64,000 nt of DNA from an uncultured Georgenia sp. (lineage in GTDB: Bacteria > Actinomycetota > Actinomycetes > Actinomycetales > Actinomycetaceae): the NCBI RefSeq assembly GCF_937958535.1, contig NZ_CALGNQ010000243.1, forward strand, positions 22,434-86,433, in the 5' to 3' direction. Below the pieces are notes generated by a model, which had not been told where the DNA came from, searched no databases, and saw only the letters and a program-made list of their open reading frames with translations. Numbering within the stretch: position 1 is the first letter of the stretch; each line of letters begins with the position of its first letter. This document shows, one piece after another, positions 17,342 to 26,717 of the stretch. Both the position numbers and the translations under genes were made by a program.

Positions 17342-18868
17342 TCAGCAGACGAGCCCGTCCTGCGGCACGACGCCGCGCAGGAGGTAGTCGTCGACCGCCT
17401 CGGTGATGCACCGGCCGGCACGCCCGTAGGCGGTGTGGCCCTCCCCCTCGTAGGTCACCAGGACACCGGACTCCAGCTGCTCGGCCAGCTGCTCGGACCA
17501 CGCGTACGGGGTGGCGGGGTCACCGGTGGTGCCGATGACGACGACCGGGTCGGCGCCCGCGGCGGAGACCGGCGCCGGGGCGGCCGGAGGCTCGTGCGGC
17601 CAGGCGGCGCAGGTGATCTCCCCGAAGGAGAGTGTGGGTCCGAACGTGGGGGAGATCTCCTCCAGCTCCTTGGCCAGGTCGCGCCAGTCCTCCAGGTCGC
17701 CCTCGACGGGGTGGTCGAGGCAGTTGATCGCGATATTGGCCTCGGTGGAGTTCGTCGCGTAGGTGCCGTCCGGCTCCCGCTCGGCGGCGAGGTCGGCGAG
17801 CAGGAGCAGCTGGGAGCCGTCCTGCTCGTTCATCGCGGCGTCGAGGGCCGAGGTGAGCAGCATCCAGTAGTTGTCGTCGTAGAGCGGCATGATGATGCCG
17901 GAGACCATCAGCGACGCGGTGAGCTCGCGGTCGGTGCCGGTCGGCAGCGGGGTGTGCGAGGCGAGCTGGAGGAGGTTCTGCACCTGGGCCACCGCGGCGT
18001 CGACGTCCCCGCTCAGCGGGCAGCCGGAGCCGGCGAGGCAGTCCTCGGCGTAGACCCGCAGCGCCCGCTCGAAGCCGGCCGCCTGCCCCCGGACGACGTC
18101 GGAGTACCCGAGCGCCGGGTCCAGGCCGCCGTCGAGCACCATCCGACCGACGTGCTCGGGGAAGAGCTCGGCGTAGGTGGCGCCGAGGAAGGTGCCGTAG
18201 GAGTAGCCCAGGTAGTCCAGCCGCGGCGAGCCGACGACGTGGCGCAGGATGTCCAGGTCGCGGGCGGCGCTGATGGTGTCGACGTGGGCGAGGAGCTCGC
18301 CGGTGTTCTCGGCACAGGCCGCGGCGAGCTCCTCGGCGTCCCGCGTGAGGGCGGCCAGCCCCTCCTCCGTCGCGTCGTAGTCCGCAGCGCGGATGCGGTC
18401 GAGCTCGGCGTCGCTCACGCAGTCGACGGCGCTGGACTGCCCCACCCCGCGGGGGTCGAAGCCGACGATGTCGTAGCCGTCGAGGAGGTCGGCGGAGAAC
18501 ATGACCTGGGCGGCCTCGGCGAGCTGGATGCCGGAGCCGCCCGGGCCGCCCGGGTTGACGAAGAGGGATCCGACGGGCTCGTCGTCACCGGCGGCGCGCC
18601 GCTTGACCGCGAGGGTGATGGTCTCGCCGTCGGGTTCGGCGTAGTCCATCGGCACGGTGACGTCCGTGCACTCGAAGCGCGAGCCGCACTCCTCCCAGGT
18701 GAGCTCCTGCTCGTAGTAGGCGCGGAGCTCGGCGGGCACCGCGGGCAGCGTCTCCTCGGCGCGCGGGCTGACCGGCTCGGTGCCGGTCTCGGGGGTGTCG
18801 GTGGTGGTGCAGGCGACCAGGGCGGTCGCGGCGACGAGGCACAGGGCAGCGCGCAGGTTCCGGCTCAC
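17342..18868 (-). CDS. exported alpha/beta-hydrolase lipoprotein (tripeptidyl-aminopeptidase-like)
   Basis: 508 aa. Signal peptide with lipobox ALVAC (Cys20). Oxyanion block NPGGPGGSGI, VGFDPRGVGQSS, nucleophile Ser in LGYSYGTFLGA, Asp in VIGTTGDPATPYAW and His in EGEGHTAYGR; a TAP-like C-terminal domain is present. This matches Streptomyces secreted tripeptidyl aminopeptidases and mycobacterial Slp/Hip1-like proteases. Extracytoplasmic peptide hydrolysis is inferred. Leaderless-type GTG start; the -10 overlaps the holB stop codon 10 nt upstream. Confidence 0.85.
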   Translation of the reverse strand: MSRNLRAALCLVAATALVACTTTDTPETGTEPVSPRAEETLPAVPAELRAYYEQELTWEECGSRFECTDVTVPMDYAEPDGETITLAVKRRAAGDDEPVGSLFVNPGGPGGSGIQLAEAAQVMFSADLLDGYDIVGFDPRGVGQSSAVDCVSDAELDRIRAADYDATEEGLAALTRDAEELAAACAENTGELLAHVDTISAARDLDILRHVVGSPRLDYLGYSYGTFLGATYAELFPEHVGRMVLDGGLDPALGYSDVVRGQAAGFERALRVYAEDCLAGSGCPLSGDVDAAVAQVQNLLQLASHTPLPTGTDRELTASLMVSGIIMPLYDDNYWMLLTSALDAAMNEQDGSQLLLLADLAAEREPDGTYATNSTEANIAINCLDHPVEGDLEDWRDLAKELEEISPTFGPTLSFGEITCAAWPHEPPAAPAPVSAAGADPVVVIGTTGDPATPYAWSEQLAEQLESGVLVTYEGEGHTAYGRAGRCITEAVDDYLLRGVVPQDGLVC

Positions 18869-18875
18869 CGGCGCG

Positions 18876-18881
18876 AGTCTA
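18876..18881 (-). promoter_or_regulatory. -10 box of leaderless hydrolase gene
   Basis: TAGACT, 7-nt spacer CGCGCCG, GTG at 18868. The TAG is also the holB stop codon. Confidence 0.55.
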
Positions 18882-20069
18882 CAAGCGCGTTCCGTCGGCC
18901 TGCGGGCGCAGGCCGACCATCATCGCCTCGACGGCGAGCAGCGGTGCGACGTTGGCGGCGAGCCGGGTGCGGGCGGTCGCCACGGCGTCCATCCGCTGCA
19001 GGGTCTGCTCGGGGGTGGAGTCCGCGGCCAGCGAGCGCACCTCGGCCTCGAGGTCGGCGTTGACGAGGGCGACGTCGGCGCCGAGCTGGACGACGAGCAC
19101 GTCGCGGTACAGCGACAGGAGGTCGACCATCGCCCGGTCGAGGACGTCGCGCTGGGCGCGGGTGGCCCGGCTCTTCTGCTCCTCCTCGAGGCGGCGCAGC
19201 TGCGACCGGACGTTGGGCGGCAGCCGGGTCTCGCCCTCGGCGCCCAGGGTGCGCAGCAGCTCGGCACGCTCGACGGCGTCCCGCTCCTCGGTGGCCGCCT
19301 TCCCCTCCGCCTGGGCGAGCTCGACGAGCTCGGCGGCGGCGAGCACCGCGTCGCCGACACCGCGCACCCGGTTCGGGACGGTGAGGATGGAGCGTCGCCG
19401 CTCCCGGGCCTGCGGGTCGGTGGCGAGCCGGCGGGCGACCCCGACGTGGCTCTGCGCGGCCCGCGCGGCGGTGAGCGCGACCCGCGGGTCGATGCCGTCT
19501 CTGCGCACGAGCAGCTCGGCGACGTCCTCGGGGGCCGGGACACGCAGCGAGACGATGCGGCAGCGCGAGCGGATGGTCGGGATGAGGTCCTGCGGGCTGG
19601 GGGCGCACAGCAGCCACACCGTCCGCGGCGGCGGCTCCTCGATGGCCTTGAGGAGGACGTTGGACGTGCGCTCGACCATGCGGTCGGCGTCCTCCATGAG
19701 CATCACCCGCCAGCCCCCCTGGGAGGGCGCCTGCTGCGCGTCGGAGACGATCGGGCGGATCTCCTCGATCTTGAAGCTCACCCGCTCGGTGGTGATGACC
19801 TGGAGGTCGGCGTGGGTGCCGGCGAGGGTCGTCGTGCACCCGTGGCAGCGGCCGCAGCCGATCTCCGCCGGGTCGGTGCAGGCGAGCGCAGCGGCGAAGG
19901 CGCGCGCGGCCACCGAGCGGCCGGAGCCGGGTGGTCCGGTGATGAGCCAGGCGTGGGTCATGCCGCTGGAGCCGGTCCCGCCGGCAAGGACCTCCCGTGC
20001 CGCCGCGGCCGCCGAGCGCAGCACGCCGACCGCCTGCGGCTGGCCGACGACGTCGTCCCACACACTCAT
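18879..20069 (-). CDS. holB: DNA polymerase III subunit delta'
   Basis: 396 aa. Clamp-loader subunit. P-loop-like GPPGSGRSVAA (Arg in place of the Walker Lys, as expected for a non-ATPase delta'), four-Cys zinc module CTDPAEIGCGRCHGC, then MLMEDADRM and AIEEPPPRTVWLL sensor region. The C-terminal third is long and helical. It overlaps tmk by 4 nt (ATGA); topA-tmk-holB proximity is conserved in actinobacteria. Confidence 0.93.
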   Translation of the reverse strand: MSVWDDVVGQPQAVGVLRSAAAAAREVLAGGTGSSGMTHAWLITGPPGSGRSVAARAFAAALACTDPAEIGCGRCHGCTTTLAGTHADLQVITTERVSFKIEEIRPIVSDAQQAPSQGGWRVMLMEDADRMVERTSNVLLKAIEEPPPRTVWLLCAPSPQDLIPTIRSRCRIVSLRVPAPEDVAELLVRRDGIDPRVALTAARAAQSHVGVARRLATDPQARERRRSILTVPNRVRGVGDAVLAAAELVELAQAEGKAATEERDAVERAELLRTLGAEGETRLPPNVRSQLRRLEEEQKSRATRAQRDVLDRAMVDLLSLYRDVLVVQLGADVALVNADLEAEVRSLAADSTPEQTLQRMDAVATARTRLAANVAPLLAVEAMMVGLRPQADGTRL

Positions 20070-20695
20070 CGGGCTGCCTCCACGAGCGGGGCGACGGCGG
20101 CGAGGACGGCGGCGTGGACGTCCTCCCGGGGGCGGGAGGAGTCGACGACGACGTACCGGTCCGGGTCTGCCGCGGCGAGGGCGAGGAAGGCGGCCCGCAC
20201 CTCCTCGTGGAAGTCGTGCGGCTCGCGTTCCAGGCGGTCAGGGGTGCGGGACCGCCGGCCCGCCGCGGTCGCGGCGTCGACGTCGAGGACGACGGTGAGG
20301 TCGGGCAGCAGCCCGCCGGTGGCCCAGACCGACAGGTCGCGGATCTCCTCGCTGCCCAGGGCCCGGCCCGCGCCCTGGTAGGCGACCGAGGAGTCGATGT
20401 AGCGGTCGGTGACGACCACCGCTCCACGGGCGAGCGCGGGCCGCACGAGGGTGTGCACGTGGTGGGCGCGGTCGGCGGCGTAGAGCAGCGCCTCGGTACG
20501 GGGGTCGAGGTCCTCCCCGTGGAGCACCTCCTGCCGCAGCCGGCGTCCGAGCTCGGTCCCGCCCGGCTCACGTGTGAGCACGACCTCCCGGCCACGGCCG
20601 ACGAGCCAGTCGCGCAGCAGCCGGGCCTGGGTGCTCTTCCCGGAGCCGTCCCCGCCCTCGAACGCGATGAACAGGGGCGCCGCTTCGGTGGTCAC
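20066..20695 (-). CDS. tmk: thymidylate kinase
   Basis: 209 aa. Phosphorylates dTMP to dTDP. P-loop FEGGDGSGKSTQ, TREPGGTELG, DRYIDSSVAYQGAG with the DRY/H motif, lid-region Arg residues AAGRRSRTPDRLE. The GTG at 20695 follows a TAGGCT box by 6 nt (leaderless) and no SD is present. First gene of tmk-holB. Confidence 0.95.
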   Translation of the reverse strand: MTTEAAPLFIAFEGGDGSGKSTQARLLRDWLVGRGREVVLTREPGGTELGRRLRQEVLHGEDLDPRTEALLYAADRAHHVHTLVRPALARGAVVVTDRYIDSSVAYQGAGRALGSEEIRDLSVWATGGLLPDLTVVLDVDAATAAGRRSRTPDRLEREPHDFHEEVRAAFLALAAADPDRYVVVDSSRPREDVHAAVLAAVAPLVEAAR

Positions 20696-20701
20696 CGGCC
20701 C

Positions 20702-20707
20702 AGCCTA
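20702..20707 (-). promoter_or_regulatory. -10 box of leaderless tmk
   Basis: TAGGCT, spacer GGGCCG (6 nt), GTG at 20695. Confidence 0.6.
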
Positions 20708-20754
20708 ACGAGCCGCACGACCCTCTCGGACCGCCCCTGTGGAGGATGCTCGCC

Positions 20755-21771
20755 TCACTCGCCCGGGTAGGCGACCCCGACCTGGCGGCGGACCTCGTCC
20801 ATCGTCTCCAGGACGGCGACGGTCTCCGCCCACGGAAGCGTCTCGGACTCCAGGCGTCCCGCGGCGACGCAGCGCGCCACCTCCGCGGCCTCGTACTGGA
20901 AGCCGCCCTCGTGCTGCGGGCGGACCGCGGTCCGCTCGTCGCCGCGGGTGACGGTGAAGGTGGTCGGCCCGTAGAAGGGGCCGTCGAGCTCGATCATCCC
21001 CTCCGTGCCGCTGACCGCGGCGCGGCAGGGCGTGCGGGCCCACAGCGTCGCCGAGCACACGGCGAGCGCCCGGCTGCCGTAGCGGAGCAGCACGGTCTCC
21101 TGGCCGTCGACGTCGGTGTCGGCGAGCGCACCGGAGGCGAGCACGGCGTCGGGGGTGCCGAGGATGTCGTGGGCGAAGGAGATCGGGTACACCCCGAGGT
21201 CGAGCAGCGCCCCGCCGGCGAGGACCGGGTTGAGCAGCCGCCCGTCCGGGTCGTGGTCGAGGCGTTGGCCGTGGTCGGCGTGGAGGCTGACGACCTCCCC
21301 GATCGCCCCGCTGCGCACCAGGTGACGGATCGCCACCATGTGCGGCAGGAAGCGGGTCCACATCGCCTCCATGACGAACACGCCCCGCTCGCGGGCGGCG
21401 TCGAACACCTCGCGGGCCTCGGTCGCGTTCCGGGTGAAGGCCTTCTCCACGAGGACGTGCTTGCCGGCGGCGATCGCCAGCAGGGCGTGCGCGCGGTGCT
21501 CGCTGTGCGGGGTGGCGACGTAGACCGCCTCGACGTCATCGTCGCCGACGAGGTCGGCGTAGCTGCCGTGCGTCCGCGGGATGCCGTGCTCGTCGGCGAA
21601 CGCACGCGCCCGGGCGAGGTCGCGCGACCCGACCGCCACCACCTGTCCGCTGCTCAGCGTCGGCACCTGGCGGGCGAAGACGCGCGCGATCCCTCCGGCG
21701 CCGAGGATGCCCCACCGCAGCGGCGGCGCCGCCCGGGGGTCGGGGACGTCGGACAGGTCCAGCCGCGTCAC
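20755..21771 (-). CDS. Gfo/Idh/MocA-family NAD(P)-dependent oxidoreductase
   Basis: 338 aa. Rossmann motif WGILGAGGIARVFA, VYVATPHSEHRAHA, and the EKAFTRNATEA block with the conserved catalytic-type Lys. It resembles the dimeric dihydrodiol dehydrogenase branch (FVMEAMWTRFLP), which acts on sugars or dihydrodiols; the substrate is unknown. The GTG at 21771 overlaps the preceding small gene's stop (GTGA); the long open frame upstream is antisense-like and not used. Confidence 0.87.
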   Translation of the reverse strand: MTRLDLSDVPDPRAAPPLRWGILGAGGIARVFARQVPTLSSGQVVAVGSRDLARARAFADEHGIPRTHGSYADLVGDDDVEAVYVATPHSEHRAHALLAIAAGKHVLVEKAFTRNATEAREVFDAARERGVFVMEAMWTRFLPHMVAIRHLVRSGAIGEVVSLHADHGQRLDHDPDGRLLNPVLAGGALLDLGVYPISFAHDILGTPDAVLASGALADTDVDGQETVLLRYGSRALAVCSATLWARTPCRAAVSGTEGMIELDGPFYGPTTFTVTRGDERTAVRPQHEGGFQYEAAEVARCVAAGRLESETLPWAETVAVLETMDEVRRQVGVAYPGE

Positions 21772-22082
21772 CGGCGCCGCTCCCCGTCGGCCATCGGGTC
21801 GTAGCCGTACCCGGCGGCAGGGCTGTCGGGGCCGAGCGTCGAGACGCCGCCGGGAGGCTGCTGCCGGCGGCGGTGGAGCTGCTCGGCCGCCCGCCGGCGG
21901 AACCGGCTCGTCATGAGGACCTCGACGACGAAGACGACGACGAAGCCGCCGAGCAGCACCGCGGTCGGGACGACGTCGGCCGCCCAGAGCAGGACGAGCC
22001 CGACGGTGAGGAGCCCGCCCACCCAGACGACGGCGAGGAGCTGCTTGGCCTGCGGGGACGGCCCGGGACGAGGCTGCTGCAT
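21768..22082 (-). CDS. small two-helix membrane protein
   Basis: 104 aa, no recognised domain. Two hydrophobic stretches (about residues 14-35 and 39-56) flanked by a basic cytoplasmic segment SRFRRRAAEQLHRRRQQ and a Gly/Pro tail. Translationally coupled to the oxidoreductase by GTGA overlap. It starts 92 nt downstream of topA and just past the topA hairpin, so it probably has its own promoter. Confidence 0.6.
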   Translation of the reverse strand: MQQPRPGPSPQAKQLLAVVWVGGLLTVGLVLLWAADVVPTAVLLGGFVVVFVVEVLMTSRFRRRAAEQLHRRRQQPPGGVSTLGPDSPAAGYGYDPMADGERRR

Positions 22083-22144
22083 GGCCCCGATGCTGCCACA
22101 CGCCGGTGTGCCCGGTGCGGCATCCCTCGTGCCCGGCCCGGCGA

Positions 22145-22173
22145 GCCACCGGGGAGCGGGCGTCCCCGGTGGC
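22145..22173 (-). terminator. terminator hairpin downstream of topA
   Basis: Perfect 11-bp stem (22145-22155 with 22163-22173), 7-nt loop, immediately beyond the topA stop. Confidence 0.75.
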
Positions 22174-22175
22174 GG

Positions 22176-24866
22176 CTACTTCTTCGCGGCGGTGCTCTTC
22201 TTCGTCGTGGTCTTGCGCGTGGTCGTGCGGCGGGTGGTCGTCTTCTTCGTGGGCCCCTTGGCGCGCTTCTCGGCAAGCAGCTCGAAGGCGCGCTCCGGGG
22301 TGATCGTCTCCACGGCGTCGTCCTTGCGCAGGGTGGCGTTGGTCGTGCCGTCGGTGACGTAGGGGCCGAAGCGGCCGTCCTTGACGACGACCGGCTTGCC
22401 GCTGACCGGGTCCTCCCCGAGCTCGCGCAGCGGGGGCTTGGCCGTGGCCCCGCGCCCGCGCTTCGGCTGCTTGTACAGCTCCAGCGCCTCCTCGAGGGTG
22501 ATCTCGAAGATCTGCTCCTCGCCCTCGGGCAGGGTGCGGGAGTCGGTGCCCTTCTTCAGGTAGGGGCCGTAGCGCCCGTTCTGCGCGGTGATCTCCTCGC
22601 CCGTCTCGGGGTCCACGCCCACGACCCGCGGCAGTGACAGCAGCCGCAGCGCGTCCTCGAGGGTCACCGTCTCCAGCTGCATCGACTTGAACAGCGACGC
22701 CGTGCGGGGCTTGACCTTCTTCTTGCCCTTGGCGGAGGCCTCCTCCTCGGGGATGACCTCGGTGACGTACGGCCCGAAACGGCCGCTCTTGGCGACGATG
22801 GTGCGCCCGGTCTCCGGGTCCACGCCGAGCTCCCGGCCGTCGGCGGAGCTCTGCTCGAGCAGCTCGCGGGCCTTCTCCACGGTGAGCTCGTCCGGGGCGA
22901 CGTCGTCCGGCACGGAGGCGCGCCGCTCGCCGTCCGCCGTCTCGAGGTAGGGGCCGTAGCGGCCCACCCGCAGGGTGATGCCGTCGCCGATGTCGATGCT
23001 GTTGACCGCTCGGGCGTCGATGTCGCCGAGGCTCTCGACGAGCGCACGCAGCCCGTCGCGCTGGTCGTCGCCACGGTAGAAGCGGGAGAGCCAGGCGACG
23101 CGGTCCTCCTGACCGGCGGCGATGAGGTCGAGGTCGGACTCCATCTCGGCGGTGAAGTCGTAGTCGACCAGCCGCGGCAGGTACTCCTCGAGCAGCCGGA
23201 TCACCGAGAACGCCAGCCACGTGGGCACCAGTGCCTGACCACGCCGGTCGACGTAGCCGCGGTCGGTGATGGTGGAGATGGTCGAGGCGTAGGTGGAGGG
23301 GCGGCCGATGCCGCGCTCCTCCATCGCCTTGACGAGGCTGGCCTCGGTGTAGCGCGGCGGCGGGGTGGTCTCGTGGCCCTCGGCGGTGACCGACTCGGTG
23401 ACGACGACGTCGCCCTCCTCCAGGCGCGGCAGCCGGGTCTCGCGGTCGCTCTCGCGCTCGCCGTAGCGCTCGGCGTCGCGGCCCTCCTCGTAGGCGGCGA
23501 GGAAGCCGCGGAAGGTGATGACCGTGCCGGAGGCGCTGAGCTCGGCCTGACGGGTGGTGCCGTCGGCGAGGCGGGCGTCCGCCCGCAGCCGCACCGTGGC
23601 GGTGGACCCGCGGGCGTCGGCCATCTGGGAGGCGACGGTGCGCTTCCAGATGAGTTCGTAGAGCTTGAACTGCGCCCCGGTGAGCTGGCCGGCCACCTGC
23701 GCCGGGGTGCGGAAGGAGTCCCCCGCGGGCCGGATCGCCTCGTGGGCCTCCTGGGCACCCTTCGACTTCTGCGCGTAGATCCGCGGCTTGGCGGGCACGT
23801 AGTCGGCGCCGTACAGCTCGGTGGCCTGGGCCCGGGCGGCCGCGATCGCCTCCTGGGACAGCGCCGAGGAGTCGGTCCGCATGTAGGTGATGAACCCGTT
23901 CTCGTACAGGCTCTGCGCCGTGCGCATCGTCTCCCGCGCGCTCATCCGCAGTTTGCGGCTGGCCTCCTGCTGCAGCGTGGAGGTGGTGAACGGGGCCGCG
24001 GGCCGCCGGGTGTAGGGCTTCGTCTCCATCGAGACCACGCGCGCCTCGGCGTCCTCCAGCGCGGTCGCCAGCGCCGTGGCGGTGGCCTCGTCGAGGTGGA
24101 CGACGTTCGCCTTGCGGGCGGACTCCCTCAGCTCGCCGTCGTCGCCGAAGTCCCGCCCGGTGGCGACCTTCGCGCCGTCGAGCGTGACGAGGCGGGCGTC
24201 GAAGGAACGACGGTCGTCCTCCCGCCCACCGGTGAAGGTGCCCTTGACGTCCCAGTAGGAGGCGGCGCGGAACGCCATCCGCTCGCGCTCCCGCTCGACC
24301 ACCATGCGGGTGGCGACAGACTGCACGCGGCCGGCGGAGATGCGCGGCCGCACCTTGCGCCAGAGCAGCGGGGAGACCTCGTAGCCGACGAGGCGGTCGA
24401 GGATGCGGCGGGCCTCCTGGGCGTCGACGAGCCGCTCGTCGAGGTCGCGGGTGTTCTCCAGCGCGCGCTGGATCGCCTCGCGGGTGATCTCGTGGAAGAC
24501 CATCCGCTTGACCGGCACCTTGGGCTTGAGCTCGTCCAGGAGGTGCCAGGCGATGGCCTCCCCCTCGCGGTCCTCATCGGTGGCGAGGTAGAGCTCGTCG
24601 GCGTTCTTCAGCGCCCGCTTGAGCTCGCTGACCTTCTTCTTCTTGTCCGGGTCGACGACGTAGTACGGCTCGAAGTCGCCCTCGACGTCGATCGCGAACT
24701 TGCCGTAGGGCCCCTTCTTCATCTCCGGGGGCAGCTCGGAGGGCTGGGGAAGGTCGCGGATGTGCCCGACGCTCGCCTCGACGTCGAACTCTGGCCCGAG
24801 ATAGCTGCCGATCGTCCGCGCTTTCGCGGGCGACTCGACGATCACGAGCTTACGGGAACCGGCCAC
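22176..24866 (-). CDS. topA: DNA topoisomerase I
   Basis: 896 aa. Type IA topoisomerase relaxing negative supercoils. TOPRIM domain at the N-terminus (LVIVESPAKARTI, ATDEDREGEA), catalytic Tyr in GFITYMRTDSS, then four actinobacterial C-terminal repeats of the RFGPYV/RYGPYL type and a basic tail made of KKTTTRR/RKTTTKK repeats that likely aids DNA binding and processivity. GTG at 24866 with a purine-rich SD (GAAGGAAGG). Family-typical length for actinobacteria. Confidence 0.97.
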   Translation of the reverse strand: MAGSRKLVIVESPAKARTIGSYLGPEFDVEASVGHIRDLPQPSELPPEMKKGPYGKFAIDVEGDFEPYYVVDPDKKKKVSELKRALKNADELYLATDEDREGEAIAWHLLDELKPKVPVKRMVFHEITREAIQRALENTRDLDERLVDAQEARRILDRLVGYEVSPLLWRKVRPRISAGRVQSVATRMVVERERERMAFRAASYWDVKGTFTGGREDDRRSFDARLVTLDGAKVATGRDFGDDGELRESARKANVVHLDEATATALATALEDAEARVVSMETKPYTRRPAAPFTTSTLQQEASRKLRMSARETMRTAQSLYENGFITYMRTDSSALSQEAIAAARAQATELYGADYVPAKPRIYAQKSKGAQEAHEAIRPAGDSFRTPAQVAGQLTGAQFKLYELIWKRTVASQMADARGSTATVRLRADARLADGTTRQAELSASGTVITFRGFLAAYEEGRDAERYGERESDRETRLPRLEEGDVVVTESVTAEGHETTPPPRYTEASLVKAMEERGIGRPSTYASTISTITDRGYVDRRGQALVPTWLAFSVIRLLEEYLPRLVDYDFTAEMESDLDLIAAGQEDRVAWLSRFYRGDDQRDGLRALVESLGDIDARAVNSIDIGDGITLRVGRYGPYLETADGERRASVPDDVAPDELTVEKARELLEQSSADGRELGVDPETGRTIVAKSGRFGPYVTEVIPEEEASAKGKKKVKPRTASLFKSMQLETVTLEDALRLLSLPRVVGVDPETGEEITAQNGRYGPYLKKGTDSRTLPEGEEQIFEITLEEALELYKQPKRGRGATAKPPLRELGEDPVSGKPVVVKDGRFGPYVTDGTTNATLRKDDAVETITPERAFELLAEKRAKGPTKKTTTRRTTTRKTTTKKSTAAKK

Positions 24867-25070
24867 CGCCTACCTTCCTTCATCCACAGGGGGTGTCGGG
24901 GTGACGGTACCTGATGGTTCCGCGGGGCGGGGTCTCAGGTCCGCCTCGGCAGCCCCCGGCCGGGTGGACACGCCCGGTGTCGAGTGGGCGACGGCGGCTC
25001 GTGAGCTGCGGCAGCCCGGCGGCGCGGAGCAGGGCCGGCTGGTGGCGGGCCGCTCCCCCGGCCGGTCAGG

Positions 25071-26621
25071 TCAGGCGGGACGGAGGAACCCGTCGAGCAC
25101 GAGCTCCCGCACGGCCGGCAGCACCTCGGCGGCGACGGCGTCGGCCGGCTGGTCGAGCAGCACGGACAGGCCGGCGACCACCTGCCCGAGGGTGAGCTCC
25201 CCGTCGCAGGCACCGACGGCTCCCGCGACGAGCGTGCCCGGTCGGTAGGTGCGGCCGAAGCCCTCTCCCTGCCGCAGCTGGAGCACCCGCGGGTCCTGCT
25301 CCCCGGGCCGGAGGTACCGCTCCTCGGTGACGTCCTGGGCGACGACGAGGCACTGGTCGGCGAGCGCCGCGTCGTCGTGCGCGGCGAGCCACTCGTGCGC
25401 GGCGAGGACGTCCGCGACGTGCCCGCCGAGCGGGCGGTGGACGGGGGTGTCCACCTCCTCGACGCGGTGCCACAGTCCGCGGGTGGCGTCGGCCGGGCGC
25501 CGCAGGGTGAGGTAGCCGAAGCCGACCGCCTCCACGCCGCGCGCCTCGAAGTCGTCGAGCCACGCGGTGAGCGCGGCGTCGAAGAGGGGGGTGCCGGGGC
25601 GCAGCCCGCCGTCGCGCAGCCACGTGTGGGCGTACTCCGCCGGGTCCTGCACCTCGCGCTGGACCACCCAGCCGTCGGTGCCGGCGGCGACCAGCCAGCC
25701 GGCGACCCGCTCGCGCCAGTCCTCCCCGGCGTGGTGCTCCCAGTTCCCGAGGAGCTGCGCCACCCCGCCGGGCGCGAGGTGGGCACCCAGGCCGGAGACG
25801 AGCTCGGCGACCAGCGTGTCCCCGGGCATGGCGCCGTCGCGGTACTCCATCACCGGCAGCCCGGCGGCGTGCGCCGCGGGCGGGGTGATGACGAAGGGCG
25901 GGTTGGACACGACGAGGTCGAACTGCTCACCGCGGACGGGGTCGAGCAGCGACCCCTCGCGCAGGTCGAGGGCGGTGCCGGCGAGCGCCGCGTTGAACGC
26001 CGCGAAGTCCAGGGCACGCCGGGAGACGTCGGTGGCGACGAGCTCGTCGGCGTGCCGGGCGGCGTGCAGCGCCTGGACGCCGCAGCCGGTGCCGAGGTCG
26101 AGGACGCGGCCCCGGTACTCGCGGACGGTGATCCGGGCCAGCGTCATCGAGGCGCCGCCGATGCCCAGGACGTGGTCGGCGCGCAGGCTCTGCCCGGTGG
26201 CGAGCTCGCCGAGGTCGGAGGCCACCCACCAGCGGGCGTCACCGGCGGCATCGGTCGCCTCGTAGGGGCGGAGGTCGACGACGGCGCGCACGTCGTCCTC
26301 GGGGCCCTCCCCCGCCGCGGCGACGAGCCCGAGGGCGACGGCTCCCGCTGTCGTCGTCCGGGGCAGCGCCAGGTCGAGGTCGCGGCGCGGGGCCGTTCCG
26401 CCGAGGAGGAAGAGGCGGGTGAGGACGGCGGCGGGCTCCCGGGACGCAGCGGTCACCCGGCGGGCGGGGACCGGCTCCTCCCGGGCGAGCGCGGCGGTCG
26501 CGACCGGGCCGAGCACCTCCTCGACCGCCGTCTGGGTGAAGGAGTCCGCCAGGTCGGCGCGGAGGTCGGCGACGCGTGCGGCGGGCAGGTGCGGCGGGGG
26601 CGGGCTGGACGGGCGCTGCAT
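25071..26621 (-). CDS. class I SAM-dependent methyltransferase (HemK/PrmC-like domain)
   Basis: 516 aa. An N-terminal helical/winged domain of about 150 residues precedes a Rossmann methyltransferase with motif I VLDLGTGCGVQALHAA and catalytic motif IV VVSNPPFVI, the NPPY/F type acting on amide or ring nitrogens of proteins or nucleic acids. The C-terminal third has no assigned role. The target is unknown. Leaderless-type ATG with TACGCT 7 nt upstream; divergent from the 5'-nucleotidase gene. Confidence 0.82.
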   Translation of the reverse strand: MQRPSSPPPPHLPAARVADLRADLADSFTQTAVEEVLGPVATAALAREEPVPARRVTAASREPAAVLTRLFLLGGTAPRRDLDLALPRTTTAGAVALGLVAAAGEGPEDDVRAVVDLRPYEATDAAGDARWWVASDLGELATGQSLRADHVLGIGGASMTLARITVREYRGRVLDLGTGCGVQALHAARHADELVATDVSRRALDFAAFNAALAGTALDLREGSLLDPVRGEQFDLVVSNPPFVITPPAAHAAGLPVMEYRDGAMPGDTLVAELVSGLGAHLAPGGVAQLLGNWEHHAGEDWRERVAGWLVAAGTDGWVVQREVQDPAEYAHTWLRDGGLRPGTPLFDAALTAWLDDFEARGVEAVGFGYLTLRRPADATRGLWHRVEEVDTPVHRPLGGHVADVLAAHEWLAAHDDAALADQCLVVAQDVTEERYLRPGEQDPRVLQLRQGEGFGRTYRPGTLVAGAVGACDGELTLGQVVAGLSVLLDQPADAVAAEVLPAVRELVLDGFLRPA

Positions 26622-26628
26622 GTCCCGC

Positions 26629-26634
26629 AGCGTA
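26629..26634 (-). promoter_or_regulatory. -10 box of leaderless methyltransferase gene
   Basis: TACGCT, spacer GCGGGAC (7 nt), ATG at 26621. Confidence 0.55.
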
Positions 26635-26661
26635 CGGCTGCCGAGTGTCGCCGGTCCCCGC

Positions 26662-26667
26662 TAGCCT
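26662..26667 (+). promoter_or_regulatory. candidate -10 of the 5'-nucleotidase gene
   Basis: TAGCCT, 50 nt upstream of the ATG at 26718; SD GGAAGG is at 26707-26712, so this transcript has a leader. Confidence 0.45.
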
Positions 26668-26717
26668 CGATGGCGGTGCCCCCTGGCCCCTATGCCACCG
26701 ACGACTGGAAGGTCCAC

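Noticed and set aside
20755..23220. 821-aa minus-strand frame reading into topA
   Set aside because: Its first ~480 codons are in a shifted frame of topA and highly Arg/Ala-rich; the real oxidoreductase starts at GTG 21771.
25377..26717. 450-codon N-terminal extension of the 5'-nucleotidase frame
   Set aside because: It is antisense to the methyltransferase; an SD, signal peptide and ATG at 26718 mark the true start.
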